A stretch of 64,000 nucleotides of DNA. Origin: Phialocephala subalpina. Its lineage: Eukaryota > Ascomycota > Leotiomycetes > Helotiales > Mollisiaceae. Below, piece after piece: positions 11,198-22,190 of the stretch (positions are counted from its first letter, which is position 1; each line of letters opens with the position of its first letter). The position numbers were made by a program, and so were the translations under genes. The stretch covers positions 76,455 to 140,454 of the forward strand of contig FJOG01000056.1 in the NCBI GenBank assembly GCA_900073065.1, given 5' to 3'. The notes under the pieces are model-generated. The model saw nothing but the letters and a program-made list of their open reading frames with translations. It had not been told where the DNA came from and did no database searches.

Positions 11198-12752
11198 ATG
11201 GCCGAAGAAATGACTTCAACGAAGCCACAATGTGGAGGTGGCGGCGCAAAACAGGATGATTACGATTTGCCACTTCATGTGGCTGCTTTGTGTAGGTTCT
11301 CAGAAGGGGAAGGTCTTGAAAGATAGACCACGAGCTGACCATGAGACAGTCCTGGTCCTGTTAAAGAGCATTGGAGGTATGCTTCTTATTAAAAGATGCT
11401 CTACACTATCAGTTCTAACATCCAATTCAGGAGCTGGATTCCCGGTAGTGGCCAAGCGAGTTAGCTGGCTGAAGATCCCCCCTAAGATATTCTTCTTTTG
11501 CAAGCACTTCGGCACTGGTGTCTTGATCGCTACAGCTTTTGTTCATGTAAGACATGACCCCCACACACCATAGAAACTTGCTGACAGTCCTAGCTCATCC
11601 CGACAGCCTTCCAATCTCTCAATGATCCATGCCTGCCTGATCTTCTGACCGTTCAATACCCCGCTATGCCTGGTGTCATTATGATGGCTTCTCTATTCTC
11701 CCTTTCGTCATCGAGATGGTTCTCAAGTCTAAGACTGGTGGTCACTCACATGGCGATCCAACTGGAGAAGGTCTCTCTGGACAAGGTACTCCACCAGGAA
11801 TATCTGTTCTTCCAAGGGATAGGGGTCGACCAACTATGAGGGATGACATTTACCCGGACGAGAAAGACGCCGCATTTGCAAGGTCAGCATTTCCCCAAAC
11901 TTATCATGGGAGTGGTTTCTGACTCTAATAGGGATGATGAAGTTGACTCACGCCCCGTAACACCAAGCGACATCGATCTTTACGGTCTTCCGTCTGAGAT
12001 GCCGCCATGGTTTCAAGTGTTCTTTGCACGCTACATTTGACAGCGCGAAGAGATGAAGAGTATGATCATGTCATACGCCCCTCAGTCCGAGTCCGGGCAA
12101 TTGTATGTCGATCCTGATCAAAACACAGTCCCTGCAGAGTCATACATCGATGAAGCGACATTCAAAAAGATGTCCCTCAACATCACGCTTTTAGAAGGTG
12201 GTATCCTTTTCCACTCCGTCTTCGTCGGTATGACTATATCCATCACTACAGATGGTTTCATCATTCTCCTCATTGCCATTCTGTTCCATCAATTCTTCGA
12301 AGGTCTTGGCCTCGGCTCTCGCATTGCAGCCGTGCCATACCCGAAAGGAGCTGCAAGACCTTGGATTCTTGTCGTAGCATTTGGTACCACTGCGCCTATT
12401 GGACAGGCGATTGGATTGATTGCAAGAAATAGCTACGATCCTCAAAGTGCATTTGCACTGATCATTGTGGGAGTGTTCAATGCCATGTGAGTCTATGACA
12501 TGATCTGCAAAAAGGACCTGGCTGACCATGACGCGAAAGTTCATCCGGGCTTCTGATTTATGCAGCCACAGTGGATCTACTAGCTGAGGATTTTTTTGTC
12601 TGATGAGGCTCAGCATTTGATGACCAAGAAGATGAAGATTTGGGCATTCACTTTTGTGATGATGGGAGGTGAGTTTTCTGGAGAATTTCGTTGACAATGT
12701 CCCTGACGTATTCATAGCTGCGGGTATATCAATCGTGGGAGCATTTGCATGA
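11198..12752 (+). pseudogene. ZIP-family zinc/iron transporter with three disabling lesions
   Basis: ZIP proteins import zinc or iron across the plasma membrane. The gene starts with MAEEMTSTKPQCGGGGAK at 11198. Recognisable parts are GAGFPVVAKRVSW, KHFGTGVLIATAFVHLIPTAF, a His-rich cytoplasmic loop (GGHSHGD), and the transport core ITLLEGGILFHSVFVGMTI, FHQFFEGLGLGSR, and the C-terminal GISIVGAFA with a stop at 12750. Introns follow normal GT-AG rules: donor after VAAL ending at the AG of GACAG, then after KSIGG, after TAFVH, and later ones near 11882, 12484 and 12669. There are three lesions. A missing base at 11701-11706 breaks LFSLFVIEMVL. TGA replaces an Arg codon at 12038-12040 (ARY-I-stop-QREEM). 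A run of seven T at 12591-12597 has one base too many before SDEAQHLM. The two frameshifts could be sequencing errors; the TGA is harder to explain that way. Confidence 0.8.
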
Positions 12753-12910
12753 TCCGTCAAAGGAAGGTCGATCGCGGTAGTGGGTCAAATTGAGACGGCG
12801 TCGTGGAAACATCGATCGGGTCGGTCGTCTCGCTTAGTTCAATAGGGGAGGGATTTGCACAGCCGTCAGATCTGCGCGCAGCGCAGATTATGACATTATA
12901 AGATGGCAAA

Positions 12911-12993
12911 GGCTTGATAGTTCAGTGGCAGAATTCATGCTTTGGGATGTTATCTCGACTGTATGAGGTCCTGGGTTTATCCCCAGTCAAGCG
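12911..12993 (+). pseudogene. tRNA-Pro pseudogene (inverted copy)
   Basis: This is almost the same sequence as the tRNA-Pro at 13677-13760 but on the opposite strand, with a damaged T-loop (TTTATC instead of TTCAATC, one base shorter) and a broken terminal acceptor pair (last base G instead of C). It is 83 nt long. The flanking ATAAGATGGCAAA is copied too, so arms 12898-12993 and 13677-13773 form an inverted duplication with a 683-bp spacer. Confidence 0.75.
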
Positions 12994-13676
12994 TAGTTCA
13001 AGTACCTAGGTGTGGGAACGATTTGACTATGAATGGCCCCAGGAAACATTGAAAGGAATATTGTAGGACTTATTTGAATGACAGGAAGTGACCGTCGGTG
13101 TGGAATGCTTCAATCAAGATGCGATGGAGCGCTGATTGAACGATAGCACCAGCATACGTTCAGCGGTAGGACGTTCCGGCGTGTTCGATATCCCAGCCTA
13201 GATTGAACAATCAAGGAGGCAAAACTAAGGTGAAATTATACATGCTATAAGACCTTCAGAAACTCGCCAACAAAATTGTCTTTGCTTAAAAAATGGGCCG
13301 TGAAAGTCCAAGCAGGGCTGGGAGATTGAAGAAGCTAGGACGTACGCTGGACGGTGACGCTGTTTGGTTTGCAAGCGTTCAATGTCCTTTTGGCCTTACA
13401 ACGAAATCGTCGCAGGTTGGTGATAGTAGCTGGGAAAAATAAGATCTCAATCTGGTTGTTTCATTTCTCCACGGCCGACCAGTTGCACGCGCCCGAACGC
13501 TCGCTTAAAAGGGAGTTGGAGCCTGAGGCATAGAATAGCACGTTTCAGGCAACCAACGCTAGTTCTCGCTTAGTAATACCTCAGTTCTGCGCTCGAAAAC
13601 CGAGATCTCGACTGTCGTGCAGCTTTTGAGGACAAAAAGAATTGCTCCTGCCATTGTTGGAAGGCAGAAAATGGAG
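12994..13676. other. spacer between the two tRNA-Pro copies
   Basis: No coding frame was recognised. A stretch at about 13156-13205 (GTTCAGCGGTAGGACG then GTTCGA) recalls a D-arm and T-arm of a tRNA, but no acceptor or anticodon stem could be built, so it is not called. Confidence 0.4.
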
Positions 13677-13760
13677 GGCTTGACTGGGGATTGAACCCAG
13701 GACCTCATACAGTCGAGATAACATCCCAAAGCATGAATTCTGCCACTGAACTATCAAGCC
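13677..13760 (-). tRNA. tRNA-Pro(TGG) with a 13-nt intron
   Basis: Read on the minus strand, the 84 nt fold fully. The acceptor GGCTTGA pairs with TCAAGCC, TA fills positions 8-9, and the D-stem GTTC/GAAT has loop AGTGGCA. The anticodon stem CATGC/GTATG allows one G-U pair, and its loop is TTTGGG plus T with anticodon TGG. The variable loop is AGGTC and the T-arm is CTGGG-TTCAATC-CCCAG. A 13-nt intron (ATGTTATCTCGAC) sits one base 3' of the anticodon, the canonical position for eukaryotic tRNA introns. Confidence 0.88.
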
Positions 13761-13773
13761 TTTGCCATCTTAT

Positions 13774-14754
13774 TGGCTGAAATTTTTCTTATTTAAGCTT
13801 ATACTAGCATTTCGCTACTCATGGCGCTAAAAGTGATCCTGACAAATGGGATTCATGCAGACATCGGGCCGCTTCGACGCCGGGTAATCTCGATACACGA
13901 TCTCAAACACAGAACTTGATCCAATCTGTTTCCATCGCCAACTTATATCAGCTCACAATTATTCCATGTTACTTGCACAACTCAAAGTGAAATAGGCTAA
14001 TCACAAGTCAAGTATGTTGCAAGAATGTTCGCGATGATGATCGGAACGGATTGACCATCACCAAATGAAAGTCCCTCGACGACGGGGACAATTACAGCCA
14101 GGAAGTGGTTATATTTACCCCTTTCGCATTTTCATCTGGGACTATTCAGCAAGAGCTTTTCCCTTGCTGACAATTTTGTATTGTTTTCGAATTTCGCATT
14201 GTTGTACGTACACCCGACACGTGGAAGATCCTTCCAAATTGGAAGATGTTTGCCTTTGACCAAGTTCTCCCCGTTCGGTTACTGAATGATGTGTCTGCAG
14301 CTTTTTGATTTGTTATCATGGAGTCAGGAGAAACAAAAGTCCGAGGAATTATGCTCGTGAAAGCATCATCTGATTCTTCCAAAGTCCTCGAGTTTGATGC
14401 TAACGCAACTTCCGGATTAGCTTGCCAAATGACGTTTCCTATGCCAAAGGGGATGTTTGAGTCATTGGCTTCAAGTGCGTGAATGACCATTCCAATCTCA
14501 TGCGTTATGTCAGCTATGTCTTGGGCCGGATGGACGCAAGTACTGTTTTAAAACTTTCCGCTTGACTTGGACTTTGCACAGGATAGCCATCTACGTCTAC
14601 CTTGTGGGTAGGACTTTAAACAGTGAATTCGATCGCTTCACAGGAACAAGGGCATCTAGCAATGTTGGCAGATTGAAAATACTGCTTGTGCAACACGCAA
14701 GTTATTCGTGTCCAAATCGCAGCTTCCCAAGCTGACTACTCGACGTCTTGATCT
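13774..14754. other. region without a recognisable gene
   Basis: No supported coding frame, RNA gene or repeat was seen. The region may include the decayed 5' part of the DUF2235 gene that becomes recognisable at about 14755. Confidence 0.4.
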
Positions 14755-15906
14755 CACAAAGCAGGACACTGCTTTGCTGGCGACTACCAAACTTCATCAA
14801 TCAAGAAGGACGGTGCCAAGGCTTGGGCTTTCCTGCAGAGTTTCAAAGACGCCTTCTGGCGAGGCGAGATCGCAGTGCACTCCCTCGCCCTACTCAACTG
14901 CGTTAATAGCGTCACCTATTTTGGTAATTCTTTCTCTTTCGCTTCTTAGCTGTATCTGAAAGTGTCTCTTGCAAAATACATTCGCTACGCAGACTCAATT
15001 CATTAACGTCGGGTCGCCTTAAAGCTTGCGGTGCTGTGGTTCGATGTCGCTAAATCCTCTACAGATGATGTAGAAGAGGTTTATTTTGCAGGAAACCATG
15101 GAGACGTTGGGGGTGGTTGGAGCTATGCACCGGAACTGACGGGGCCAGTTCCAGCATATAGCAGTAAGAGGGGTGCATTGAAAGTTTTGCTGTCTGATGT
15201 TTCCCTGGGTTGGATGATCATGCTTTGGATGAAACCGTGAAATTCTGAGTTTGAAAAATTGGGCCTGGGGCTAATTACTCACAGGACGAGGAGAAAAACA
15301 TCCTGATGTGGAGGCAAGATCCGGTGGAGCTGGTCTACAAATAATACTCGCAGCTGACTACCGTTTTTGGGGACGCGACTTTGGTCAAGCAACTTTTTCG
15401 AGAAAATCCCAAGGCTGACAATGCAAAGATTACTGATGCTGCTGCTGACCTAGAGCTATGAGAACAATCTTTCATGATCCTCTCAAAATTAGTCGTGGCA
15501 CGACTTGGGTGACGGCTTGGCTGTGGTGGATCGTAGGTAAAAATCACCTTGGCTTCCCTTTGACGGACATGGATGCTAATTCTTCGAGAGAAATCCTTCC
15601 CATTGTCTCTTACTTCGACCTCGACAAGCACGACAAATGGGTGGCTCGAGCCTGGAAACCAAAGATGGGGAGAATGAGAAAGATCCCCGCAACGTGTGCG
15701 ATAACCAACCTCCCAAACCACTCAAACACCAGATGGAAAGCCCCGAAACGTACTTTCACGGTAATGTCGTTGAAGGTCGCCGGTGTAATACTTGAGGATG
15801 AGATGTCTAGGTCAGGCAACGTCTCAGCGACGTGGAGTCCCTTCGGTCTGTTCATTGGCGGAACGGGCACATCTAGCTATCGCAGGATTGAGGTTGTCAT
15901 GTTTTG
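14755..15906 (+). pseudogene. DUF2235 (alpha/beta-hydrolase-like) gene relic
   Basis: DUF2235 proteins are predicted alpha/beta hydrolases of uncharacterised role, common in fungi. Segments are recognisable in order but in different frames. The first is GHCFAGDYQTSSIKKDGAKA with WAFLQSFKDAFWRGEIAVHS (14755-14905). The second is a degraded IRYADSIH-stop-RRVALK (14980-15020). The third is the signature DVEEVYFAGNHGDVGGGW followed by the remnant ALKVLLSDVSLGWMI (15065-15225). The last is a C-terminal FHDPLKISRGTTW..W with WVARAWKPKMGRMRKIP (15465-15690). Stops and frame changes separate them, and the N-terminal nucleophile region was not found. It could be partly a many-intron gene, but the in-frame TAA near 15006 argues for decay. 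Confidence 0.6.
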
Positions 15907-16022
15907 ATTCGTGTGTGTTTGGCTGCGATACTTTAACCGTCGGTAAAAAGTTTCGTCAAGAGGACTTATAATCTGTTTACTTTTATATTCATACTCTCAC
16001 TGATAATCTTTCAATTATATAT

Positions 16023-17102
16023 TCACCCCTTCCTCGAAGCCACAGCCTCGTCTGCAAGAGCAATTATCAAACCCACCCTCTCTACCTGATCTTTCGCAAT
16101 CCCTTCAGTACTCATCCCGTCATTCCTGCTCGTAACTATTTCTCCATACCGCACCCTCGTATTCTTCAACCTCGTAACCATCTCCCCAGCTGTCGCATTC
16201 CCATCAAACCCTTTCATAAACGGGGCATCAAACACCTTCGCCACCTCCAAAGGACTCATCGAGAAATCTCTCTCCAACTCCCACCAACCCCAATACAACG
16301 AATACAATGCCACAGTCCCAACAATACTCAAGACCGCAGCGCAAATCATATACGGATACCTCGTAAAATAAATCGCTTAATCTTGAAACCCTTCGTAGAA
16401 CACTTTCTGGATGTTATCGGTATCATTTGGATGTTCCCATGCAATTTAAAGGGAGGCACGAGAAGCAGTCTCTTGGATGTTGTAGATCATGTCGAACATG
16501 GGGTCTTGCCAGCTGTATTTGTCGCCGGGAGAGGTGATGCCGTCGTTGGTGGTTAGGTATTCGTTTGAGGTGGTGCCAGAAAATTTCCAGAAACTGGTGT
16601 TTGGGGGACGGAGAATATGTAATTAGTCGGCGTTTTAAGCGTAGGTGTAGTCTGCTGCGTATTGGAAGCCACCGATTATGGTATTAATGGGATGGTCGTT
16701 GAATGGTCTTGTCAGATTTCTGGGTTTAAGTGTTAGCTTTGAATTTACCATTAGAAGTTGATGGGGAGAAAAGCAGGGTAGCTGATTAAAGACTCACATT
16801 GGCACAAAATCGGAGCAATCCCCTCCAAGACTTAGCTGATCGGAAGCAAGGATGACTCGATCCGATCTAACTACCACGGGATAGGACATAATACCACTTT
16901 GAAGCTTGCATATATGAGTTCTGATATTTGGGTAGAAGCGGAAAGTGGCGTTGAGCCTTATGAGGCCATACTGCTGATCCAGCGGGGCAGTACTATCTTG
17001 ACCAGCAGGAAGCACAATACTGGTCTCTGTGTTCAAAGCGTTATATGTTCCAACTTGTAAGGTGCCGCTGATCGTTGGAATGAAAGGAATGGATGTGTTC
17101 GT
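16023..17102 (-). pseudogene. conserved fungal membrane-protein gene with four in-frame TAA stops
   Basis: The 3' part of a multi-exon gene for a membrane protein of unknown function. Exon 17102-16799 follows a CTACTAACAG acceptor and encodes LNATFRFYPN..CKLQSGIMSYPV. After an intron, the last exon runs from about 16726 to the stop at 16023. It includes IIGGFQYAADYTYA, SFWKFSGTTSNEYLTTNDG, PMFDMIYNIQETASRASL, a hydrophobic helix MICAAVLSIVGTVALYSLYWGW, and SMSPLEVAKVFDAP. Four TAA codons interrupt this otherwise continuous frame (plus-strand 16635-16637, 16623-16625, 16446-16448, 16377-16379). The reading frame is uninterrupted on either side of each, so each most simply derives from CAA (Gln) by a C-to-T change. 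The 5' exons were not found; repeat-like sequence lies just upstream (17150-17300). Confidence 0.7.
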
Positions 17103-18913
17103 CTGTTAGTAGTCTTACACGACTTCTTTTCTTCTCTTTCTTCCAACGCCGATTAGTAAGCCTGGCTGCTTCAACTCAGGCGCTAATCACCCTCGGCTCA
17201 GGCAGCTCGCCTGAGCTACTTGAGTGGTCCCTGAGTAGAACAGTCCAACTATCTACTCACGTCTTTGATATCTTAAGGAAAGCGTATCGTCATCTTGTTT
17301 AAAGTTGCGTGTTAATGGCCTAAAAATAAAGGGAGCCAGGAAAGGCAACCCTAAGGATAGGTAATTGTTGGTGGCCTGAAAACGGCCTATATTAATCGTT
17401 TGTAGTACGAATACTAATTGTGATCGATCAATTATATTTACGACGTGTAATAAAACTTTACATTTAAACTTATTTTGATGTAACCAGTAATACTTAATCT
17501 ATATTAAAATAGTAAGTAGTGAGTCGTTCTAGATTACTTTATTTAAGAAGAAAGAGAAAAAAGCAAAAGATAGAATTGGAAAAGAGAGTAAGCCTAGAGG
17601 GGAAGACTTATTTCCTACCAAGGAAGAGAATAACCCCTAAGGTACACAAGAATCCAAATATCTCCAGAAGGCACTCATCTCCTATTTCAACCCGCGATTA
17701 ATCAGAAAAATGTAGAAGAACGGTAGCGAAAGCTTACGCTCTAAGAAACTACTATTAGGCCCTAATCGCCATAGCTATAACATATGTGAACCATATCCCA
17801 GTAAACCCAGAAACAATTCATAATACTACAACAATTGGAACATTAGTAGGCAATGTAATAAGCGCAATACCATAAAGGCCAAAACTTATCATTAGTCCAA
17901 ATACTCTCTGTACCACAGCCACGCTTGCGTTCCCTCCCTGTAGCACCTGCTTAGTAGAGAAATCTTCCTTGTCAAGGGTCGAGAGGTAGTAAGGAGAAGG
18001 AGGGCTGTGTTCTTGTGTCCGTCGTTTGCGCTTCGCGGTTCCTCCGTTACTAACACCATGCTATTAGCATCTCATCGACTCTAGTTATCATGCGAACAAA
18101 CAACCTGGTTACTCACCTGATTGACACAAGCAGCAAAACGAGCGTGCTCTTATTCCCTTCTAGCCTCTATATTAACCTCATAATTTTACCCTTCTTCCAT
18201 GATCCGCGAACAGCTTTATTCTTACTCAATAAGACCTTAATTAACAAGGCTTTCAGCTCTTCGCAAGTATCTGTTACACGCTGAACGCAACTTTTAAGCA
18301 GGTTTTACGTATTATCAAGAAATTATTGAGCACTGGTTTCAACTGTGCCTAGTACGTCGCGCAGTGTCTTGAGTTTGCTCGCTAGAGTCTAAAAGCGAAT
18401 ATTAACCCCGCGAAGAGAGCGGGCCTTATCAATGAGGCGCTCAATGAGAGATTCAAGGGCAACAGAAAGAGTGATATATTCAGGAACCATTTTGGGCCTT
18501 GCGTATACAAGGCTTCCTGGACGTGCTTCAATGAGTCCGCAAGGTCGATTCAGCTTACCAAGTCAATTGGCGGGGGATCCAGCTTAATAGAGGTCAAGAT
18601 ACAGAGAGCGGTTCATAGTAACTTGGGTGGCGGCTGTTCCTGAGTCATGACTAATCGTAGAGCACCAAAAAAATTCCTTTGATGTCGTTGGAACTCACTT
18701 ATTGGCTGCTATTCGTATAGTATGCGGTGGATATTACGCCAAATTTGATGACTATATAGATTATTTGTTGACGTGCCAATCACCAAGTTATAATAAGGGC
18801 GTATTTATTACCAAAGTTGAAACCCTTTAATATATAAAGAAAACGGTTATAAATACTAATACCAAAGGATGTAGCATTTAATATTCTTATTAAAAAATAT
18901 AAATAATAATATG
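17103..18913. other. gene-free, repeat-like region
   Basis: No intact coding frame was found. The stretch 17160-17260 is built from short CTCAGG/CTGAG/GGCTCA words like those found in the dispersed repeats near 34840 and 48030. The 17520-17700 part is purine-rich. It looks like old transposon debris but no domain was recognised. Confidence 0.35.
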
Positions 18914-20909
18914 CTAAACTACTTCTGCTTGGAAAATATCTTCCTTGGTATAAGGATGTTCTTCTTCCTTTACAGCCAAGGAAATACTTTCCAGCTTGGT
19001 AAATCCAAACAGTTGATCCATCTGGTCGATACGCAATCCCTTGGTCTCGGGGATGAAAAAGAAGGCATACACACTGGCACAAACTAGGGTGCTCGCAAAA
19101 AAAATATAAACCCCATATCCCATACTCGTGTACATGCTAGGCAGGGCCTTCGTCACCACGTAGGTCCACAACCAGACCGACATCGCGGCGAAAGGTCCCG
19201 AGATGGATCGCAGTGAGCTTGGGAAGATTTCCGAGGATATAATCCACGGAAGTCCATTGGCGCCAAAACTCCACATCCCTCCGAAAATCATAATGAAGGC
19301 TGTTGCAGCCTTACCACCAGCAATAGTGGAGGGTGACTGCAGAGCAGTCAGACTCGGCTTGCCGACGGCGATGTAGCCTGCCAGGTAGTACTGGCAAAGG
19401 GCGCACGAAACGGAGGAGACAATCCAGGGCCATTTGCGACCGAATTTGTCAATGAAAAAGGTAAAAAGATGACGGAGCCTGCTGCCTTAATCAGACCGTA
19501 GATTCCAGTCCAAAAAGTGACGTCGGTAAGACCGATCGAGGCAAAAATCGTGGGCGAATCTAGGAAAAATTAGTAAGCCAGAGAATCACCTCAGACCAGA
19601 AGAGGAAGGAGAGCCCCCAATGGATTCTTACAATAGTTAATAGCCGCGGCACCCGACCACGCCTGCCACATGAACATTAAGAAGACGAGGGCGAAGCGAT
19701 TCCTTATTCCCTTCATGAGCGATTCTTTGAGTGCGCCCTTTAGAAATGCAGTGAAGCTTGGGTCGCTGCCTGTACTGATCGCGCGTTCGCTTTCGATCTG
19801 CCCTTTGACAAAAGAGACATCCTCGGCAATGTATTGATGGTCAGGGGTGAGGTTACGGAGATAACTGTAGACTCGGTAGGCGTCCTCATCCCGGCCCTTC
19901 TTCAGGAGCCATACAGGAGACTCCTTGACGAGCGGAAGCATCAGGGCGAGAATACCAGCAGGGATGAGTTGGACGGCCACTGCAGTCATGTAGGTCAGCG
20001 TGCGCTCTCCTAATTCAGTGTTGCGAGGCTGACTTGGAATCCTCCACGCTTTGGAATCGTTTCCGTTGATGTTATGGACAACGCCATAGTTGATCCAACT
20101 GCACCAGTCAGTGATTGCGAGCGTGACGGTGGAAAGGGTCAGCATACAAGCCGATGACCGCGCCAATCTGATAGGACGACTCAAAGCTAGAGGCAAATTA
20201 GTTCGATGAAAGTCTGGCCAAGGCGGATGCTTGACATACAATCCAGTCAGACGGCCTCGGATGGCAGGCGGAGCTATCTCTGACGTATAAATCGGTGATA
20301 CTGCCGCAAGTCCACCGACACCGAGACCCGTCAAAAGTCGTCCAGCGTAGATCATACCGAGTTGATGCGTGGGAACCGTGCAAAGAATGCTGGAGGGAAT
20401 AATTAGCATGTGACCCTTCAGAACAATAGAAGCACAGCACTTACGCTCCCAGGATAAATATCGCGTCTGATATAATGGCCGTCTTCTTTCGCCCAAGCAG
20501 CTCCATGGAAAAGAACATGAAGAACGCGCCGAAGAATCCTCCCGCAGAGTCTATCCGCCGACATGTTAGCACCCGCGTGACCAGTGTAAAGGAGGGGGAA
20601 AAGGAGGGGAAGGGGGTTGCAGTAGTACAGATACTGGTCAAATTGCTCGACACTGCATTCTGCTGCGCTTTGGTCATGGCATCCAGACCAAAATCGCTCT
20701 TAAAGCTCTTCTGCGTGATGGTCGTGCCAATAAAGGCCGAGTCGTAGCCGTAGGTCAACAGCCCCATGGAAATAGCCAACGAGGCCGCATAGACTCTCCA
20801 GTTGTACTGAACAGATTAGCACACGGCTTGGCTCTGGGAACTTTGGGAGTAGACATACCACCTCTGGGGGCGTGGGCCTGTCCTCTGCTGCACGGCCGAA
20901 AGCTGTCAT
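18914..20909 (-). CDS. MFS sugar/quinate transporter with one single-base frameshift
   Basis: This is a major facilitator of the fungal sugar/quinate porter family, a proton symporter in the plasma membrane. Seven exons are inferred: 20909-20859, 20806-20635, 20550-20445, 20389-20240, 20186-20148, 20098-19632 and 19559-18914. Motifs in order are SLAISMGLLTYGYDSAFIG (TM1), GRKKTAIISDAIFILG, YAGRLLTGLGVGGLA, PPAIRGRLTG, AVIGFWINYGV, KESPVWLLKKGRDEDA, WSGAAAINYYSPTIFASIGL, WIISSEIFPSSLRS and FFIPETKGL. The exon sum is 1631 nt, one base short of 1632 (543 residues). The missing base maps to a five-base A run on the plus strand at 19463-19467, inside GSVIFF..FIDKFGRK. This is either a recent loss of function or a homopolymer error; everything else is intact. 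Confidence 0.8.
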
Positions 20910-21289
20910 GTTGGACGTTGAGAATAGGAACCAGCGTTGATCGGAAAGCAAGCGAGAAGCAGCATGCGATCGTTCGAGGCAAGGCAGGCAACGAAGTGGT
21001 CATCGAGCTCCTTTAAGAGATTTCGCCGTTTGACGGCTTTAGCTTCGTCGGCACAGAATGGTGGAGCCGAGCACCAAACCCGGGGGATAGCCCCGCATAG
21101 GACGAGCGTGATCTCAGATGGCTTTTCGTATTTCATATCTGAGTGCGGGGGTGGAAGTGTGGAGAAGCGGAGGGTTTCCAGAAATATCCAAAGGTGGGGG
21201 ATATCGGTCACGCTATACCTATTAAGACTAGTGTAGTGTGGCAGGGCCATACGAGTTTCTTGCTTTCTAGGAATAATTAACCATCTTTG
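20910..21289. other. upstream region of the MFS gene
   Basis: This should contain the promoter of the minus-strand transporter. No specific site was identified. Confidence 0.3.
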
Positions 21290-21905
21290 CCTACTTTATT
21301 TACAAGCTTATTCTAAATATAATTGATTACCTTTTACGATAATTATCGAATTAATTTAACTTATTAATTATAATAAAATAATTTATAATTAAATATTTTT
21401 TTATTATTTTTTTATAATAATAAAATAAAATAAAATAAAATAAAATAATATTTAATGTAATTTAATTTAAAATATACTAAGAGATTTAATATCTTATATA
21501 ATTCTTAATTTTTTAAATAAACTTCAGAAATACTATTAAAATAAAACGATATATTTTAGGAAATATAATATTATTATTATTTTTATTCGATTTATAATTA
21601 TAAATTTGAATTAAAAATTTTAATATATAATTCCTTTTAAATATATTTGGTTTTAAGAAATTAATACTAAAGAAAATATAAAATAAAACTTAAATATATA
21701 TATTTTATAAATCGTTATTTATTTATTATAAATAATTATTATATTAAATTAGAATTTATAAAAGTAAATAAAAAGAATTATATTTATATTTTATATTATT
21801 AATATTTAGAAAAATTAAAAACGGGGTTTCGTTTATTAATAAAGCGTATATATTTTTAAATAAGTAAATGCTAATTTTCTGGTATAATAGTAATAAGAGT
21901 ACTAA
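21290..21905. repeat. AT-rich block
   Basis: About 600 bases made nearly only of A and T with no coding frame, sharply different from the flanking genes. Such blocks in ascomycetes are usually transposon remains mutated by RIP; that origin is inference. Confidence 0.6.
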
Positions 21906-22190
21906 AATCAGTATCCTTTTTTCCTCGGCTAATCGAGCCCTTGCATAGGAGAGGTACAATAGACTCGGTGGTTCAATTGGAGCTTATGAGTCGAGAGAGC
22001 CTGCATATGAAACGGCTGCTATTAATTCGGAAGAATGTTGATGTTCCACGACGTCCCAAAATCCAATGCCTTGGATGCGGAGAAACCGTTTGCATTCGGG
22101 CAGCTGAGCCACAATTGACAGCACCGCTGTCTATGCTATGGCTGCGACCTGCCAACGCCTCAAACTCGCTGGTATAATAATCTGCTGCTA

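Noticed and set aside
13150..13205. tRNA-like stretch with GTTCAGCGGTAGGACG and GTTCGA
   Set aside because: No acceptor stem or anticodon stem could be formed, so it is at best a remote tRNA fragment.
17519..17701. Lys/Arg-rich 60-codon frame
   Set aside because: Purine-rich sequence produces such frames by composition; no domain recognised.
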